Assembly: GCF_042643265.1 (NCBI RefSeq)
Contig: NZ_JBHRRZ010000003.1
Location: forward strand, 62,001 to 126,000
DNA: 64,000 nt
Direction: 5' to 3'
From: Virgibacillus_O sediminis
GTDB lineage: Bacteria > Bacillota > Bacilli > Bacillales > Amphibacillaceae
Shown piece after piece: positions 1 through 8,371 of the stretch (position 1 is its first letter; the number at the start of each line of letters is the position of its first letter). The position numbers and the translations under genes are program-made. Below the pieces are notes generated by a model that worked only from the letters and a program-made list of their open reading frames with translations, was not told the DNA's origin and ran no database searches.

Positions 1-433
1 GTCCACCGCTTAATTGAGAAGGATATGCGTTCTCTCTCCCCGTCAGGCCGACCAGACCGATAAGCTCTTCTACCCGTGTCTCACGATCCTTTTTAGGAAC
101 TCCCGCAATCTCCAGCGGAAAAGCGATATTGTCTTTGACCGTCCGTGACCAAAGCAAGTTGAAATGCTGGAAGATCATCCCGATATCTTGCCGTGCAACT
201 CGCAACTGTTTACTGTTTAATGTTGTAATTTCTCTGTCGTCAATAACGATCTTCCCCTCCGAAGGTTCCTCCAGCCGGTTCAAGAGTCTGACAAAGGTGC
301 TTTTACCGGCACCACTGTAGCCTATCACACCAAATATATCACCTTCATTTATAGTTAGTGACAAATCATCAACTGCGGTGATATCCTGTTTATCCGTTTT
401 GAAATATTTACTTAGATTCTCAATGGAAATCAT
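1..433 (-). CDS. metN: Methionine ABC transporter ATP-binding protein MetN (5' part, cut by window edge)
   Basis: The first 144 codons of an ABC ATPase run off the left edge. The start ATG at 433 follows a GGGGGA ribosome-binding site. Walker A reads GYSGAGKST, a Q-loop sits in the segment GMIFQHFN, and the frame reaches the start of the LSGG signature at the edge. The N-terminal ISIENLSKYFK and the insertion TALN..KQLRVARQ type fit MetN. Identity is strongly supported by the SAM-I riboswitch just upstream, as in the metNPQ operon of Bacillus. It would energise uptake of methionine with the membrane partner MetP and lipoprotein MetQ, which would lie outside the window. Confidence 0.93.
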   Translation of the reverse strand, partial: MISIENLSKYFKTDKQDITAVDDLSLTINEGDIFGVIGYSGAGKSTFVRLLNRLEEPSEGKIVIDDREITTLNSKQLRVARQDIGMIFQHFNLLWSRTVKDNIAFPLEIAGVPKKDRETRVEELIGLVGLTGRENAYPSQLSGG

Positions 434-499
434 GGTAATCCCCCTTTCATTCTGGAACTATTGGTAGTATGTACAATCCATACTTTTATAAAAAAACAT

Positions 500-529
500 A
501 AAAAAGCCTTTCTGTAAGAGAACAGAAAG
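500..529 (-). terminator. Intrinsic terminator of the SAM-I riboswitch (expression platform)
   Basis: On the minus strand an 8-bp stem (508-515 with 522-529) is followed by six T. It lies directly downstream of the SAM aptamer and upstream of metN, so it is the regulated attenuator: SAM bound favours termination. Confidence 0.9.
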
Positions 530-552
530 ACGCCAGTTTATGCCTTCTAGTT

Positions 553-664
553 CTCTTATCTGTCAAAGTTTTACTTTGCAGGAGTTGGCACCTTTCAAAT
601 ATCAATATATTTGAAGGTTGCCGCGGGTTCACTGGGCCAGTCCCTCCACCGCTCAAGATAAGAG
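553..664 (-). promoter_or_regulatory. SAM-I (S-box) riboswitch aptamer upstream of metN
   Basis: The minus strand has the canonical S-box order: CTCTTATC opening P1 at 664-657, the GGTGGAGGGACTGGCCC core, a CGGCAACC segment, a variable P3 hairpin, the AAGGTGCCAA strand and GCAAAG...CTTTG P4, closing with GATAAGAG at 560-553. This is established as an S-adenosylmethionine sensor that turns methionine genes off when SAM is plentiful. It controls metN, about 120 nt downstream. Confidence 0.96.
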
Positions 665-699
665 TTGAAATTTTATTTGATTGCAATCCAATACCCAAA

Positions 700-728
700 A
701 TAGTACCATGCATGCAATGCCGTGTCAA
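700..728 (-). promoter_or_regulatory. Sigma-A promoter of the metN transcript
   Basis: Minus strand TTGACA (728-723), 17-nt spacer, TACTAT (705-700). Transcription would start some 30 nt before the riboswitch aptamer, which fits an S-box leader. Confidence 0.8.
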
Positions 729-733
729 CCGCT

Positions 734-1057
734 TTATTGCTCTTGAAAGAGTTGCGGTTTATATTTCATTAAATAACTGTATATATTGGGAATGGAATGG
801 AATGTATATACCTTTTCCACATATTCACCTTTTTCTTTGACCAGCAGGCATGGCACACTTTCAATCTGTTTTTCCTGCATGAATTCGGGATGCAGGGAAG
901 CATTCATTTCGAAAAATATATCTTGTTTATGCACCTGTTCAATCTTTTCCAGCATACTACGTGCAAGCTGGCATGTCCCACAAAAAGGGGTATAGATATA
1001 CACAAGGAAATTTTCCTGTTCTGATATTTCTTTGGTAAATTGCTTCAAACTCCTCAC
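734..1057 (-). CDS. Thioredoxin-family protein (YusE-like)
   Basis: A 107-residue single thioredoxin fold. The redox motif is FCGTCQLA, a CGTC pair in place of the classic CGPC, near residue 26, and the later cis-proline segment SVPCLLV is present. No signal peptide, so it acts in the cytoplasm. The start is GTG at 1057, one base after the stop of the Toprim gene, so translation is probably coupled; an in-frame TTG just inside lies too close to the GGTGAGGAG site. The neighbours (Toprim protein, gcvH, ArsC-like) match the B. subtilis yusE-yusF-gcvH-yusI order. Its substrate is not known; a dithiol reductase role is inferred from the fold. Confidence 0.85.
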   Translation of the reverse strand: MRSLKQFTKEISEQENFLVYIYTPFCGTCQLARSMLEKIEQVHKQDIFFEMNASLHPEFMQEKQIESVPCLLVKEKGEYVEKVYTFHSIPNIYSYLMKYKPQLFQEQ

Positions 1058-1058
1058 C

Positions 1059-1415
1059 CTATACTAAAAAAATCGGGTTAACCGCTATATGTTTACTTAC
1101 TAATGCAGAGGCAAGGATATTTTCTGGTGTGGTGGCCACTTCCCGGTACTCACTGCTTACAAAGATGTGCTCTGCATGTGGCAGTTCCCTGGACAACTGC
1201 TTTCTCAGCTTCACGCCGGAAGGATCTTCATCCACTAAAATGATGACCTCCTTGTGGTCCAAATCATATGTTTCCAATAATTCATCAAAGCGCTCCACAC
1301 CTAATGTCCCATGCGTACAAACAATGGTCACGTCATCCGTAATCAATTTTTGGATCTGCCGTTTATCGGTTAAACCCTCAACAATAATCACCTTGTCGGT
1401 CTCATGCGTAATCAT
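1059..1415 (-). CDS. Toprim domain protein (YusF-like)
   Basis: 118 residues that form little more than one Toprim domain: the glutamate segment KVIIVEGLTDK near the N terminus, then the acidic VDEDPSG motif at about residue 63. Toprim domains bind magnesium and cut or join nucleic acid phosphodiesters (primases, topoisomerases, RNase M5). This short stand-alone form belongs with YusF and RNase M5-like proteins, for which I know no proven substrate. An AGGAG site lies 9 nt before the ATG. It overlaps no neighbour but abuts the thioredoxin gene by one base, suggesting one transcript. Confidence 0.85.
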   Translation of the reverse strand: MITHETDKVIIVEGLTDKRQIQKLITDDVTIVCTHGTLGVERFDELLETYDLDHKEVIILVDEDPSGVKLRKQLSRELPHAEHIFVSSEYREVATTPENILASALVSKHIAVNPIFLV

Positions 1416-1470
1416 CCCATAGCACTCCTTATGAAATCAAGCAAGAAGCTTATTTACTTTAATATATGAT

Positions 1471-1513
1471 AAAAACATGGCTGACTATACACTGTTCAGC
1501 GTGTTAGTCAGCC
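1471..1513 (-). terminator. Rho-independent terminator after gcvH
   Basis: Minus strand GGCTGACTA/TAGTCAGCC 9-bp stem with an inner ACAC/GTGT pair, followed by ATGTTTTTAT. It lies 15 nt beyond the gcvH stop. Confidence 0.75.
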
Positions 1514-1527
1514 CAAATTTCAGATAT

Positions 1528-1911
1528 TCAGTCCTCTTCGGTAATTTCTGCGTACTGTTCTGGCGATAACAAATCATCAAGTTCTGTAGTACTGGAAGGT
1601 TCAATCACAACCATCCATGCTTTTTCATAAGGAGATTCATTTACAAATTCGGGACTGTCCTCAAGTTCCTCATTGACTTCAACGACTTTGCCGCTTATAG
1701 GAGCATATAGCTCGGATACCGTTTTGACGGACTCGACACTGCCAAATGGTTCATCCACTTTCAGCACATCTCCCGGTGCCGGCAACTCGACAAATACAAT
1801 ATCCCCCAACTCGTCCTGAGCGAAGTCGGTGATACCAACCCGGACATTATCTCCTTCTTTTTTTACCCATTCATGTTCTTTAGAATACAGCAAGTCCTGT
1901 GGTAAGCTCAT
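1528..1911 (-). CDS. gcvH: Glycine cleavage system H protein
   Basis: A 127-residue lipoyl carrier, the usual length for GcvH. The lipoylation site is Lys63 in GSVESVKTVSE, with the flanking glycines of the hybrid-motif fold. It shuttles the aminomethyl group between the P, T and L proteins, and in Bacillus also serves as the relay for octanoyl/lipoyl transfer by LipM and LipL. An upstream ATG at 1917 touches the GGAGGG site, so the ATG at 1911, 7 nt from it, is chosen. No other gcv gene is adjacent, which fits its stand-alone role in lipoate transfer. Its own terminator follows. Confidence 0.96.
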   Translation of the reverse strand: MSLPQDLLYSKEHEWVKKEGDNVRVGITDFAQDELGDIVFVELPAPGDVLKVDEPFGSVESVKTVSELYAPISGKVVEVNEELEDSPEFVNESPYEKAWMVVIEPSSTTELDDLLSPEQYAEITEED

Positions 1912-1978
1912 TCTCATCCCTCCAAATTTTCATTCCAATACCACTATACTAGTTAACTCTTTTTTTCGCTACCATTGT

Positions 1979-2341
1979 TTACCGCTCCAGCCAGACATCC
2001 CTAAATGTATCTTCTTTAAAGCCCACTGTAACCTGCTCGCCATCGGTTACGATCGGGCGTTTGATCAGCATGCCGTCGGAAGCTAGAATTTCAGCCATCT
2101 CCTCCGTTCCGGCATCCTTTATTTTGTCCTTTATGTTGAGCTCTCGATACTTCTTTCCGCTTGTATTAAAAAATTTTTTCGCAGGAAGACCGCTCTTATC
2201 AATCAGTTCAAGAATCATCTGTTTGGAAGGCGGCTCTTCGACGATATGTACTGGTTCATAGGCAACCTCATTTTCTTCCATCCACTTTTTCGCTTTTTGG
2301 CATGTACCGCATTTCGGGTACCAGTAAAAAGTCAACGTCAT
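1979..2341 (-). CDS. ArsC/Spx-family reductase-like protein (YusI-like)
   Basis: 120 residues of the ArsC/Spx thioredoxin-like family. It opens with TFYWYPKCGTCQKAKKW, holding a CGTC pair at the position of the Spx CxxC switch and the ArsC catalytic Cys, and carries the family's RPIVTDG segment near residue 94. No RNA-polymerase-binding evidence is visible, and no arsenic genes are near, so neither arsenate reduction nor Spx-type regulation can be claimed. The ATG at 2341 follows GGGAGGG. Position between gcvH and fadE is the same as yusI in B. subtilis. Confidence 0.85.
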   Translation of the reverse strand: MTLTFYWYPKCGTCQKAKKWMEENEVAYEPVHIVEEPPSKQMILELIDKSGLPAKKFFNTSGKKYRELNIKDKIKDAGTEEMAEILASDGMLIKRPIVTDGEQVTVGFKEDTFRDVWLER

Positions 2342-2407
2342 TATTTTCCCTCCCCTTTCTTTCACTGATATATTATCATGTTTTTGGCCGATCATTCCAC
2401 CTGCATG

Positions 2408-2437
2408 AAAGAACCTCCCTGTATGCCAGAGAGGTTC
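2408..2437 (-). terminator. Probable terminator after fadE
   Basis: Minus strand GAACCTC/GAGGTTC 7-bp arms (2437-2431 and 2417-2411) around a 13-nt loop, followed by only TTTC. The weak T-run makes this less sure; it marks the end of the fadNAE unit. Confidence 0.55.
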
Positions 2438-2447
2438 CACTTATACG

Positions 2448-4232
2448 CTACACGCTATATTTTTCCCCATTTATTATCTCAGCAGCTATCTCCCGTTTTT
2501 TGGCAATGACATTGACAGGTGTATGCCTAGTAAGCTTCCTAAGGGAAGAAAGCATTATTCTGAGCGCATCCCCCTGTTCGACTGCAATCAATGTTTCTTT
2601 GGCATCCGCTTCTATTCGATTGAAAGCTTCCTGGACATATACTTGAGTATATAGCAGCTTTTGTTTATTTTTCTCTTCACCAGTCTTATTCATTGCCTTT
2701 TCAGTACGCAGAATAGCCGATTCCATATTATATACCTCTGCTGTCATATCCGCTATATTCACTAACAGCTCCTGCTCGCCTTCAATCTTTTGCATATACT
2801 TCTGAGCAGCTGTTCCTGCGGCAAGAAGTATCATCTTCTTAGCGTTCTTAAGCAGATATTTTTCTTGTTCCAGAGCCCCTTCCCCTGCTTCTTCCGGCAT
2901 CATCATTACCAACTCTTCCTGTAGTTCTTGTGCTTTTTGGAGCAGCGGCAGCTCCCCTTTCATTGCCTTCTTTAGTAATGTGCCAGGGACTAACAAACGG
3001 TTGATTTCATTCGTTCCTTCAAAAATACGATTGATTCGAGAATCACGGTACATCCGTTCTACTTCGTACTCCTGCATAAATCCATAACCGCCATGCATCT
3101 GAACAGCTTCATCAACTGCGGAATCGAGCAGTTCTGTAGCCATGTATTTCCCCATCGAGCATTCAATCTGATATTCAGCAATTGCCCGGGCAATTTCCCG
3201 GCCATCTTTCAATTGTTCATCAGACAACGATCCCATCCGCTGCTCGAACAGTCCTACTGTACGGTACACCGCACTTTCATTGGCGTATATTTCGGATGCA
3301 ATCGTAGCCAACTTCTCCTGTGTCAATGAAAAGCTGGATATTGGAGTGTTGAATTGCTTACGCTGGTTGACATATTTAACGGCAACTTCCAATGCTTGTT
3401 TAGCTCCGCCCACACCGCCGATTGCAAGCTTATACCGGCCTACATTCAATATATTGAATGCAATCACATGTCCGCGTCCCTTTTCTCCAAGCAGATTCTC
3501 CGCCGGCACTTCCGCATCTTCAAGGATCAAGGTCCGAGTGGAGGAACTTTTTATGCCCATTTTCTTTTCTTCCGCCCCGGTGGATACTCCTGGATACCCT
3601 CTCTCTACGATGAATGCTGAAAAGTGCTCTCCATCTATCTTTGCGTAAACGATAAAGACATCAGCAAACGCAGAATTGGTTATCCATTGTTTCTCCCCAT
3701 TCAGGATATAGTGAGTTCCCTGCTCATTAAGCTTGGCAGTCGTTTTAGCTCCCAAGGCATCCGATCCGGAACTAGGCTCTGTTAAAGCATAGGCAGCGAT
3801 TAATTCACCTGAAGCCAATTTGGGAAGATATTTGTGTTTCTGGTCTTCATTTCCGAAAAATACAATGGGCAGAGAACCGATCCCGACATGGCCACCGTGT
3901 GTTATGGAGAATCCCCCGGCTTTAGAGAATTTCTCTGTAATCAATGAAGAACTGATTTTATCAAGTCCCAGCCCACCGTATTCCACCGGAACGTCTGCAC
4001 CAAGAAGACCAAGGTCCCCTGCCTTTTTTAATAGTTCGACCGAATGCTCAAATTCGTGGTTTTCCAACTTATCAATCTTGGGGACTACTTCTCCTTCTAC
4101 AAAATCCTCCGTCGTTTTGGCAATCATTTTATGCTCTTCCGTAAAATCTTCCGGTGTGATGATGTCTTCTCCTTTAAAGTCATCCACTAGGAAGGACCCG
4201 CCCTTAAAAAGCCTTTCTTTCGTTTCTCCCAT
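2448..4232 (-). CDS. fadE: Acyl-CoA dehydrogenase FadE
   Basis: 594 residues: an acyl-CoA dehydrogenase fold over roughly residues 30-420 followed by a C-terminal extension, as in FadE of Bacillus and long-chain (VLCAD-type) enzymes. Both family signatures are present: YALTEPSSGSDALG and QMHGGYGFMQEYEVER, then RIFEGTNEINR. It oxidises acyl-CoA to trans-2-enoyl-CoA with FAD, passing electrons to electron-transfer flavoprotein, which is not encoded here. An AGGAGAGG site precedes the ATG. It is the last gene of fadN-fadA-fadE, 32 nt after fadA, and should be controlled by the FadR-type operator before fadN. Confidence 0.95.
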   Translation of the reverse strand: MGETKERLFKGGSFLVDDFKGEDIITPEDFTEEHKMIAKTTEDFVEGEVVPKIDKLENHEFEHSVELLKKAGDLGLLGADVPVEYGGLGLDKISSSLITEKFSKAGGFSITHGGHVGIGSLPIVFFGNEDQKHKYLPKLASGELIAAYALTEPSSGSDALGAKTTAKLNEQGTHYILNGEKQWITNSAFADVFIVYAKIDGEHFSAFIVERGYPGVSTGAEEKKMGIKSSSTRTLILEDAEVPAENLLGEKGRGHVIAFNILNVGRYKLAIGGVGGAKQALEVAVKYVNQRKQFNTPISSFSLTQEKLATIASEIYANESAVYRTVGLFEQRMGSLSDEQLKDGREIARAIAEYQIECSMGKYMATELLDSAVDEAVQMHGGYGFMQEYEVERMYRDSRINRIFEGTNEINRLLVPGTLLKKAMKGELPLLQKAQELQEELVMMMPEEAGEGALEQEKYLLKNAKKMILLAAGTAAQKYMQKIEGEQELLVNIADMTAEVYNMESAILRTEKAMNKTGEEKNKQKLLYTQVYVQEAFNRIEADAKETLIAVEQGDALRIMLSSLRKLTRHTPVNVIAKKREIAAEIINGEKYSV

Positions 4233-4264
4233 TTAAATCTTCCTCTCCTATTAGTCGGTGTTAA

Positions 4265-5440
4265 TTAAATGAGTTCAAAGACACCGGCAGCTCCCATACC
4301 GCCGCCAATACACATAGTAACCACTCCGAACTGCTCGTTCCGCCGTCTCATCTCCTGGATCAGGCTAAGCGTCAATTTGGTGCCGGTCATTCCAAGAGGA
4401 TGGCCAAGAGCGATCGCCCCGCCATTTACATTAACCTTGTCTATGTCTAAATCCAAAGCCTGTATGACCCGAATGGACTGGGAAGCAAACGCCTCATTCA
4501 ACTCAAACAGCCCCACATCCGCTACGGTCAGCCCAGCAATTTTTAGAGCCTTTGGAATAGCTTCTATAGGACCAACCCCCATAATCTCTGGTTCCACACC
4601 AGCTACCGCGAAGGAGCGGAACTTGACTAATGGGGATAACCCTTCCGATTTTGCTTTCTCCCTTTCCATCAGCAAGACTGTACCAGCTCCGTCACTCATC
4701 TGCGAGGAGTTCCCGGCAGTTACAGTACCATTTATATGGAATGCCGGCCGAAGGTTTGCCAGAACTTCTTTTGTCGTGCCCGGACGTACCCCTTCATCCA
4801 TCTCAAACAATCTGGTTCTCTCTTCAATTTTGTTGTTGTTTCCCACCACATTTTCTTTTACTTCAACAGATACAATTTCCTCATCAAGTTTTCCTTCACT
4901 GATAGCTTTGGCTGCTAGTTCATGACTTCGCACAGCAAAAGCATCTTGTTCTTCCCGGGATATATCAAAGCGGCTGGCCACTTCTTCAGCCGTATGACCC
5001 ATGCCCATATAATAACCTGGAGCCTTCTCTACCAAAGTCGGATTCGGCTTAATGACATGCCCTCCCATCGGAATCAAACTCATCGATTCAGCTCCGCCTG
5101 CAATAATGGTATCGCTTGCTCCAACCATAATCCGCTCCGCTCCATATGCAATGGACTGGAGGCCTGAAGAACAATAGCGGTTGATGGTAATCCCCGGCAC
5201 CTCGTTTTTCAGCCCGGCCAAACCTGCAATATTACGAGCCATATTCATACCTTGTTCCGCTTCCGGCATAGCGGTGCCAATGATGACATCATCAATATTT
5301 CCGTCATAGCCCCCTGCCCGCCTTAATGTTTCTTTTATCGTCAATGCCGCCAGGTCGTCAGGCCGGCTTCCGGCCAATGACCCCTTGTTAGCTTTACCTA
5401 TAGGAGTCCTCGCCCCCGCTACGATTACTGCTTCCTTCAC
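4265..5440 (-). CDS. fadA: Acetyl-CoA acyltransferase (3-ketoacyl-CoA thiolase) FadA
   Basis: 391 residues, normal thiolase length. Catalytic residues are visible: Cys90 in NRYCSSGLQS, the GHPLGMTG histidine near 348 and the CIGGGMG cysteine near 379. It cleaves 3-ketoacyl-CoA with CoA to acetyl-CoA and a shortened acyl-CoA, the last step of each beta-oxidation turn. The start is GTG at 5440 after GGGGGTAGGG. It lies 19 nt after fadN, so the two subunits of the oxidation machinery are co-transcribed. Confidence 0.96.
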   Translation of the reverse strand: MKEAVIVAGARTPIGKANKGSLAGSRPDDLAALTIKETLRRAGGYDGNIDDVIIGTAMPEAEQGMNMARNIAGLAGLKNEVPGITINRYCSSGLQSIAYGAERIMVGASDTIIAGGAESMSLIPMGGHVIKPNPTLVEKAPGYYMGMGHTAEEVASRFDISREEQDAFAVRSHELAAKAISEGKLDEEIVSVEVKENVVGNNNKIEERTRLFEMDEGVRPGTTKEVLANLRPAFHINGTVTAGNSSQMSDGAGTVLLMEREKAKSEGLSPLVKFRSFAVAGVEPEIMGVGPIEAIPKALKIAGLTVADVGLFELNEAFASQSIRVIQALDLDIDKVNVNGGAIALGHPLGMTGTKLTLSLIQEMRRRNEQFGVVTMCIGGGMGAAGVFELI

Positions 5441-5459
5441 ATTCCCTACCCCCTTTGAT

Positions 5460-7859
5460 TTAATTCCGTAATGGCTTCCCTTTCACCAGCATGTGCTGCA
5501 TACGGGCCTGGGTCAGTGGTTCTCCTATCAGGCTGAGAAATGCTTCCCTTTCCAGATCAAGGATCAGCTGTTCATCGACTAGCGACCCCTCCCTGATTCT
5601 GCCTCCAGAAAGGACGTACGCCAATTTTTCTGCAATTTTAACATCATGCGAGGAGGCATAACCGCTGTATTCCAGTGATTTGGCACCAAGCAGCATCGCA
5701 GCATAACCCGCGTCCCCGACTACCGGCACTTTTTCCGGCGCAGGAGCCCTGTAGCCAGCTTCTGCTAATGATATAGCTCTTCTCTTAGCATCAAACAACA
5801 GATGATCCGGATTTGTGCTGATTCTGTCATTATTGTCGAGGAAACCATTTTCCCGTGCTTGAGCTGCTGATTCAGAGACCTTCGCAGTTGCCACTTTCTC
5901 GAATACATCATTCGCTGCTTTCGCTAAGTCGAAATCCACTCCGGCCGGCAGATTACGCAATTCTTTCAAATATAGCTCTTTTGTACCCCCGCCACCTGGG
6001 ATCAGGCCAACACCAACTTCCACAAGCCCCATATAAGTTTCCATGGAAGCCTGAATTGCCGCTGCCGGCAGAGCCACTTCCGCGCCGCCGCCCAAAGCCA
6101 TATTAAATGGCGCAACTACTACTGGTTTATTTGAATATTTGATATTCATTGTCATTTCCTGAAATTTCCGTATTACCAATTCCAATTCAAAGAAATTATC
6201 ATCCTGTGCTTCCATCAGCATCATAGCCAGGTTTGCACCGACACAGAAATTCTTCCCCTGATTGCCGATGACTAGGCCGTCATAGTTCTTGTCAACTTCT
6301 TCCAATGCTGTATTGACCATTTGGATGATATCAAGTCCGATTGCATTATTCTGAGAATGAAATTCTAGACAGGCAATACCATCCCCGATATCTATAAGAC
6401 TCGCACCGGTGTTTTTCTGTATTACTCCCTGAGAAGTTTTGAAAGCCTTCAAGTCAACCTCTCTTGGGTTTTCTTCCTGTTGCCGATAGTTTCCTCTATG
6501 ATAGTAATACAGTCCTCCACCTTCTGTTTTATAGAAGGAACCATCATTCCTTGCAAGCATATCCCGAACTTGATCAGGCACCCGATCTCCTTCCTTTTCC
6601 ATCCGGGCCGCTGCTTCTTGCACCCCAATGGCATCCCAGGTTTCAAACGGGCCCATTTCCCATCCGAACCCCCATTTCATTGCCCGATCAATCGAAACGA
6701 TATCGTCAGCAATTTCTCCAACTAGATCGGCTGCATAAATAAGTACTGGTTTCAATATGGACCATACCAAGTCACCAGCCTTATCCCCCTTTGCTTCTAC
6801 AAGCGCCTTCAATTTCTTTCGGGAGCCTTTTTGCTGCTTTGCTGTTTCTGTTGCTGCTGTCTTCAACTTTCTTCTTTCCTCATACTGCAACGTCTGCGGG
6901 TTGAGCTCGTAAATAGCGCTGCCGCCGTTTTCTCTTCTTTTTTGATAGAAACCCTGGCCGCTTTTGGACCCAAGCCATCCATTCTCCAGCATTTCCCTCA
7001 TGAAATCAGGCACATCGAAAACTTCCTTTTCCTTCCCTTCTACCTGATCGTAAACATTTGCTGCTACATGGATGAAAGTATCCAATCCCACGACATCCAA
7101 CGTACGGAATGTAGCGCTTTTGGGCCGGCCGATCATCGGACCCGTAACTGAATCTATCTCACCTACACTATATCCCGATTCCAGCATCTCCTTGACGGTG
7201 ACAAGCAGCCCATAAGTTCCAATCCTGTTAGCAATAAAATTGGGGGTGTCCTTTGCCTCTACTACACCTTTACCCAGTACATTCTCGCCGAAGACCTTCA
7301 TGAACTGGAGGACTTCCGGATCGGTCTTCGTGGTGGGGATTACCTCCAGCAACTTTAGATAGCGCGGTGGGTTGAAGAAATGGGTTCCCATGAAATGACG
7401 TTGAAATTCTGCTGTCCTTCCTTCCGCCATCGCTTCCACGGAAATACCTGAAGTATTGGAACTGACAATTGCTCCTTCCTTCCGATTGTCTTCCACTGCC
7501 GCCATTACTTTTTTCTTTATCTCGAGATTTTCTGTCACTACTTCTATAATCCAGTCAGCTTCATGGATCCTATCCAGATCATCCTCCATGTTACCGGTTT
7601 CAATTAATTTCAGGGTGTTTTTACTGGTGATTGGTGAAGGTTTTTGTTTAAGGAGGGCTTGCTTGCTTTGTAACGCCAGGCGGTTCCTCACCTCTATGTC
7701 TTCCAGGCTCAGCCCTTTCCTCTTTTCTTCTCCATTAAGCTCTTTTGGTACAATGTCAAGCATAACCACCGGTATACCTACGTTCGCTAAATGAGCAGCT
7801 ATACCAGATCCCATTACACCAGAGCCGATCACTGCAGCTCGGTTGATTGATCGCTTCAT
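5460..7859 (-). CDS. fadN: 3-hydroxyacyl-CoA dehydrogenase/enoyl-CoA hydratase FadN
   Basis: 799 residues in Bacillus FadN order: an N-terminal NAD-binding 3-hydroxyacyl-CoA dehydrogenase (GSGVMGSGIAAHLAN at residues 12-26; HFFNPPRYLKLLEV) and a later enoyl-CoA hydratase domain around residues 480-690 with GGGAEVALPA and GVGLIPGGGGTKE. It hydrates enoyl-CoA and oxidises the 3-hydroxy product. The start is the ATG at 7859 after GGGGGAAGAAAG; a longer frame to 7895 would run through the FadR operator and is unlikely. First gene of the fadNAE operon. Confidence 0.95.
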   Translation of the reverse strand: MKRSINRAAVIGSGVMGSGIAAHLANVGIPVVMLDIVPKELNGEEKRKGLSLEDIEVRNRLALQSKQALLKQKPSPITSKNTLKLIETGNMEDDLDRIHEADWIIEVVTENLEIKKKVMAAVEDNRKEGAIVSSNTSGISVEAMAEGRTAEFQRHFMGTHFFNPPRYLKLLEVIPTTKTDPEVLQFMKVFGENVLGKGVVEAKDTPNFIANRIGTYGLLVTVKEMLESGYSVGEIDSVTGPMIGRPKSATFRTLDVVGLDTFIHVAANVYDQVEGKEKEVFDVPDFMREMLENGWLGSKSGQGFYQKRRENGGSAIYELNPQTLQYEERRKLKTAATETAKQQKGSRKKLKALVEAKGDKAGDLVWSILKPVLIYAADLVGEIADDIVSIDRAMKWGFGWEMGPFETWDAIGVQEAAARMEKEGDRVPDQVRDMLARNDGSFYKTEGGGLYYYHRGNYRQQEENPREVDLKAFKTSQGVIQKNTGASLIDIGDGIACLEFHSQNNAIGLDIIQMVNTALEEVDKNYDGLVIGNQGKNFCVGANLAMMLMEAQDDNFFELELVIRKFQEMTMNIKYSNKPVVVAPFNMALGGGAEVALPAAAIQASMETYMGLVEVGVGLIPGGGGTKELYLKELRNLPAGVDFDLAKAANDVFEKVATAKVSESAAQARENGFLDNNDRISTNPDHLLFDAKRRAISLAEAGYRAPAPEKVPVVGDAGYAAMLLGAKSLEYSGYASSHDVKIAEKLAYVLSGGRIREGSLVDEQLILDLEREAFLSLIGEPLTQARMQHMLVKGKPLRN

Positions 7860-7880
7860 CTTTCTTCCCCCAATCATTTT

Positions 7881-7898
7881 TGAATGAATACTCATTCA
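7881..7898 (-). promoter_or_regulatory. FadR operator upstream of fadN
   Basis: TGAATGAATACTCATTCA is an 18-bp inverted repeat that agrees with the B. subtilis FadR (YsiA) consensus TGAATGAMTANTCATTCA at every fixed base. It sits 22-39 bp before the fadN ATG, over the likely transcription start. Known FadR is a TetR-type repressor released by long-chain acyl-CoA, so the operon should be induced by fatty acids; no fadR gene is in the window. Confidence 0.92.
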
Positions 7899-8000
7899 TT
7901 ATTTGCCAAAAAATAAATGATAGTTCCCTATCCATCTATTACTACTATAAATTATATTCTGACATTTCGCAATCAAAATTTTCCCTTCTTCTTATAAGAA

Positions 8001-8030
8001 AACAGAAAACCGGGAGTCGGTTTTCTGTTT
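8001..8030 (-). terminator. Terminator after copZ
   Basis: A 12-bp stem AACAGAAAACCG/CGGTTTTCTGTT (8001-8012 with 8018-8029) lies immediately after the copZ stop. On the minus strand it ends in TTTTCTGTT, giving a moderate U-tract; it separates copZ from the fad operon. Confidence 0.75.
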
Positions 8031-8031
8031 A

Positions 8032-8238
8032 TTACATGACTATCTCATATCCTTGATCTTCTACTGCTTTCTGCATATCTTTTACCGTCACTTGGGCTTC
8101 ATCATATGTTACATCCACCCGATTTGTGCCCAGATTTACTTCTACTCCTATTACACCTTCCAGTTCCTGAAGGGCACCTTCAACCGCTCGTTCACAATGG
8201 CTGCATGTCATTCCCCTTACATCTAAAGTTGTTTCCAT
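8032..8238 (-). CDS. copZ: Copper chaperone-like heavy-metal-associated protein CopZ
   Basis: A 68-residue single HMA domain. The metal-binding motif GMTCSHCERAVE is at residues 9-20, giving the two cysteines that hold Cu(I) in CopZ. It would carry copper in the cytoplasm to a CopA-type ATPase. Unusually, neither copA nor csoR is adjacent; the gene is alone, between its own terminator and the divergent zinc operon whose Zur site lies in the shared upstream region. AGGAGTGTCCTGCT precedes the ATG. Another metal (zinc) cannot be excluded from sequence alone. Confidence 0.88.
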   Translation of the reverse strand: METTLDVRGMTCSHCERAVEGALQELEGVIGVEVNLGTNRVDVTYDEAQVTVKDMQKAVEDQGYEIVM

Positions 8239-8342
8239 AGCAGGACACTCCTTTCATAAGGCTTCTTACTCATCTCTTTCCCCTTTTTGGCATCGTAAAA
8301 CTTTTCTATTCTTCGGTTGAGGTGCAACCGTAATTGTTCCTA

Positions 8343-8371
8343 TTTACAAACCGTAATGATTACGATATTAT
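8343..8371 (+). promoter_or_regulatory. znuC promoter with embedded Zur box
   Basis: TTTACA (8343-8348), 17-nt spacer, TATTAT (8366-8371). The perfect palindrome CGTAATGATTACG (8352-8364) fills the spacer and matches the core of the Bacillus Zur box (TCGTAATNATTACGA). Zn-loaded Zur bound here would block RNA polymerase, giving induction on zinc starvation. Zur itself is the last gene of this transcript. Confidence 0.88.

Noticed and set aside
486..728. 80-codon minus-strand frame
   Set aside because: It coincides with the SAM-I riboswitch and its terminator; the sequence is explained by RNA structure.
7860..7895. Twelve extra codons at the start of fadN
   Set aside because: They run through the FadR operator and lack a ribosome-binding site; the ATG at 7859 has a good one.
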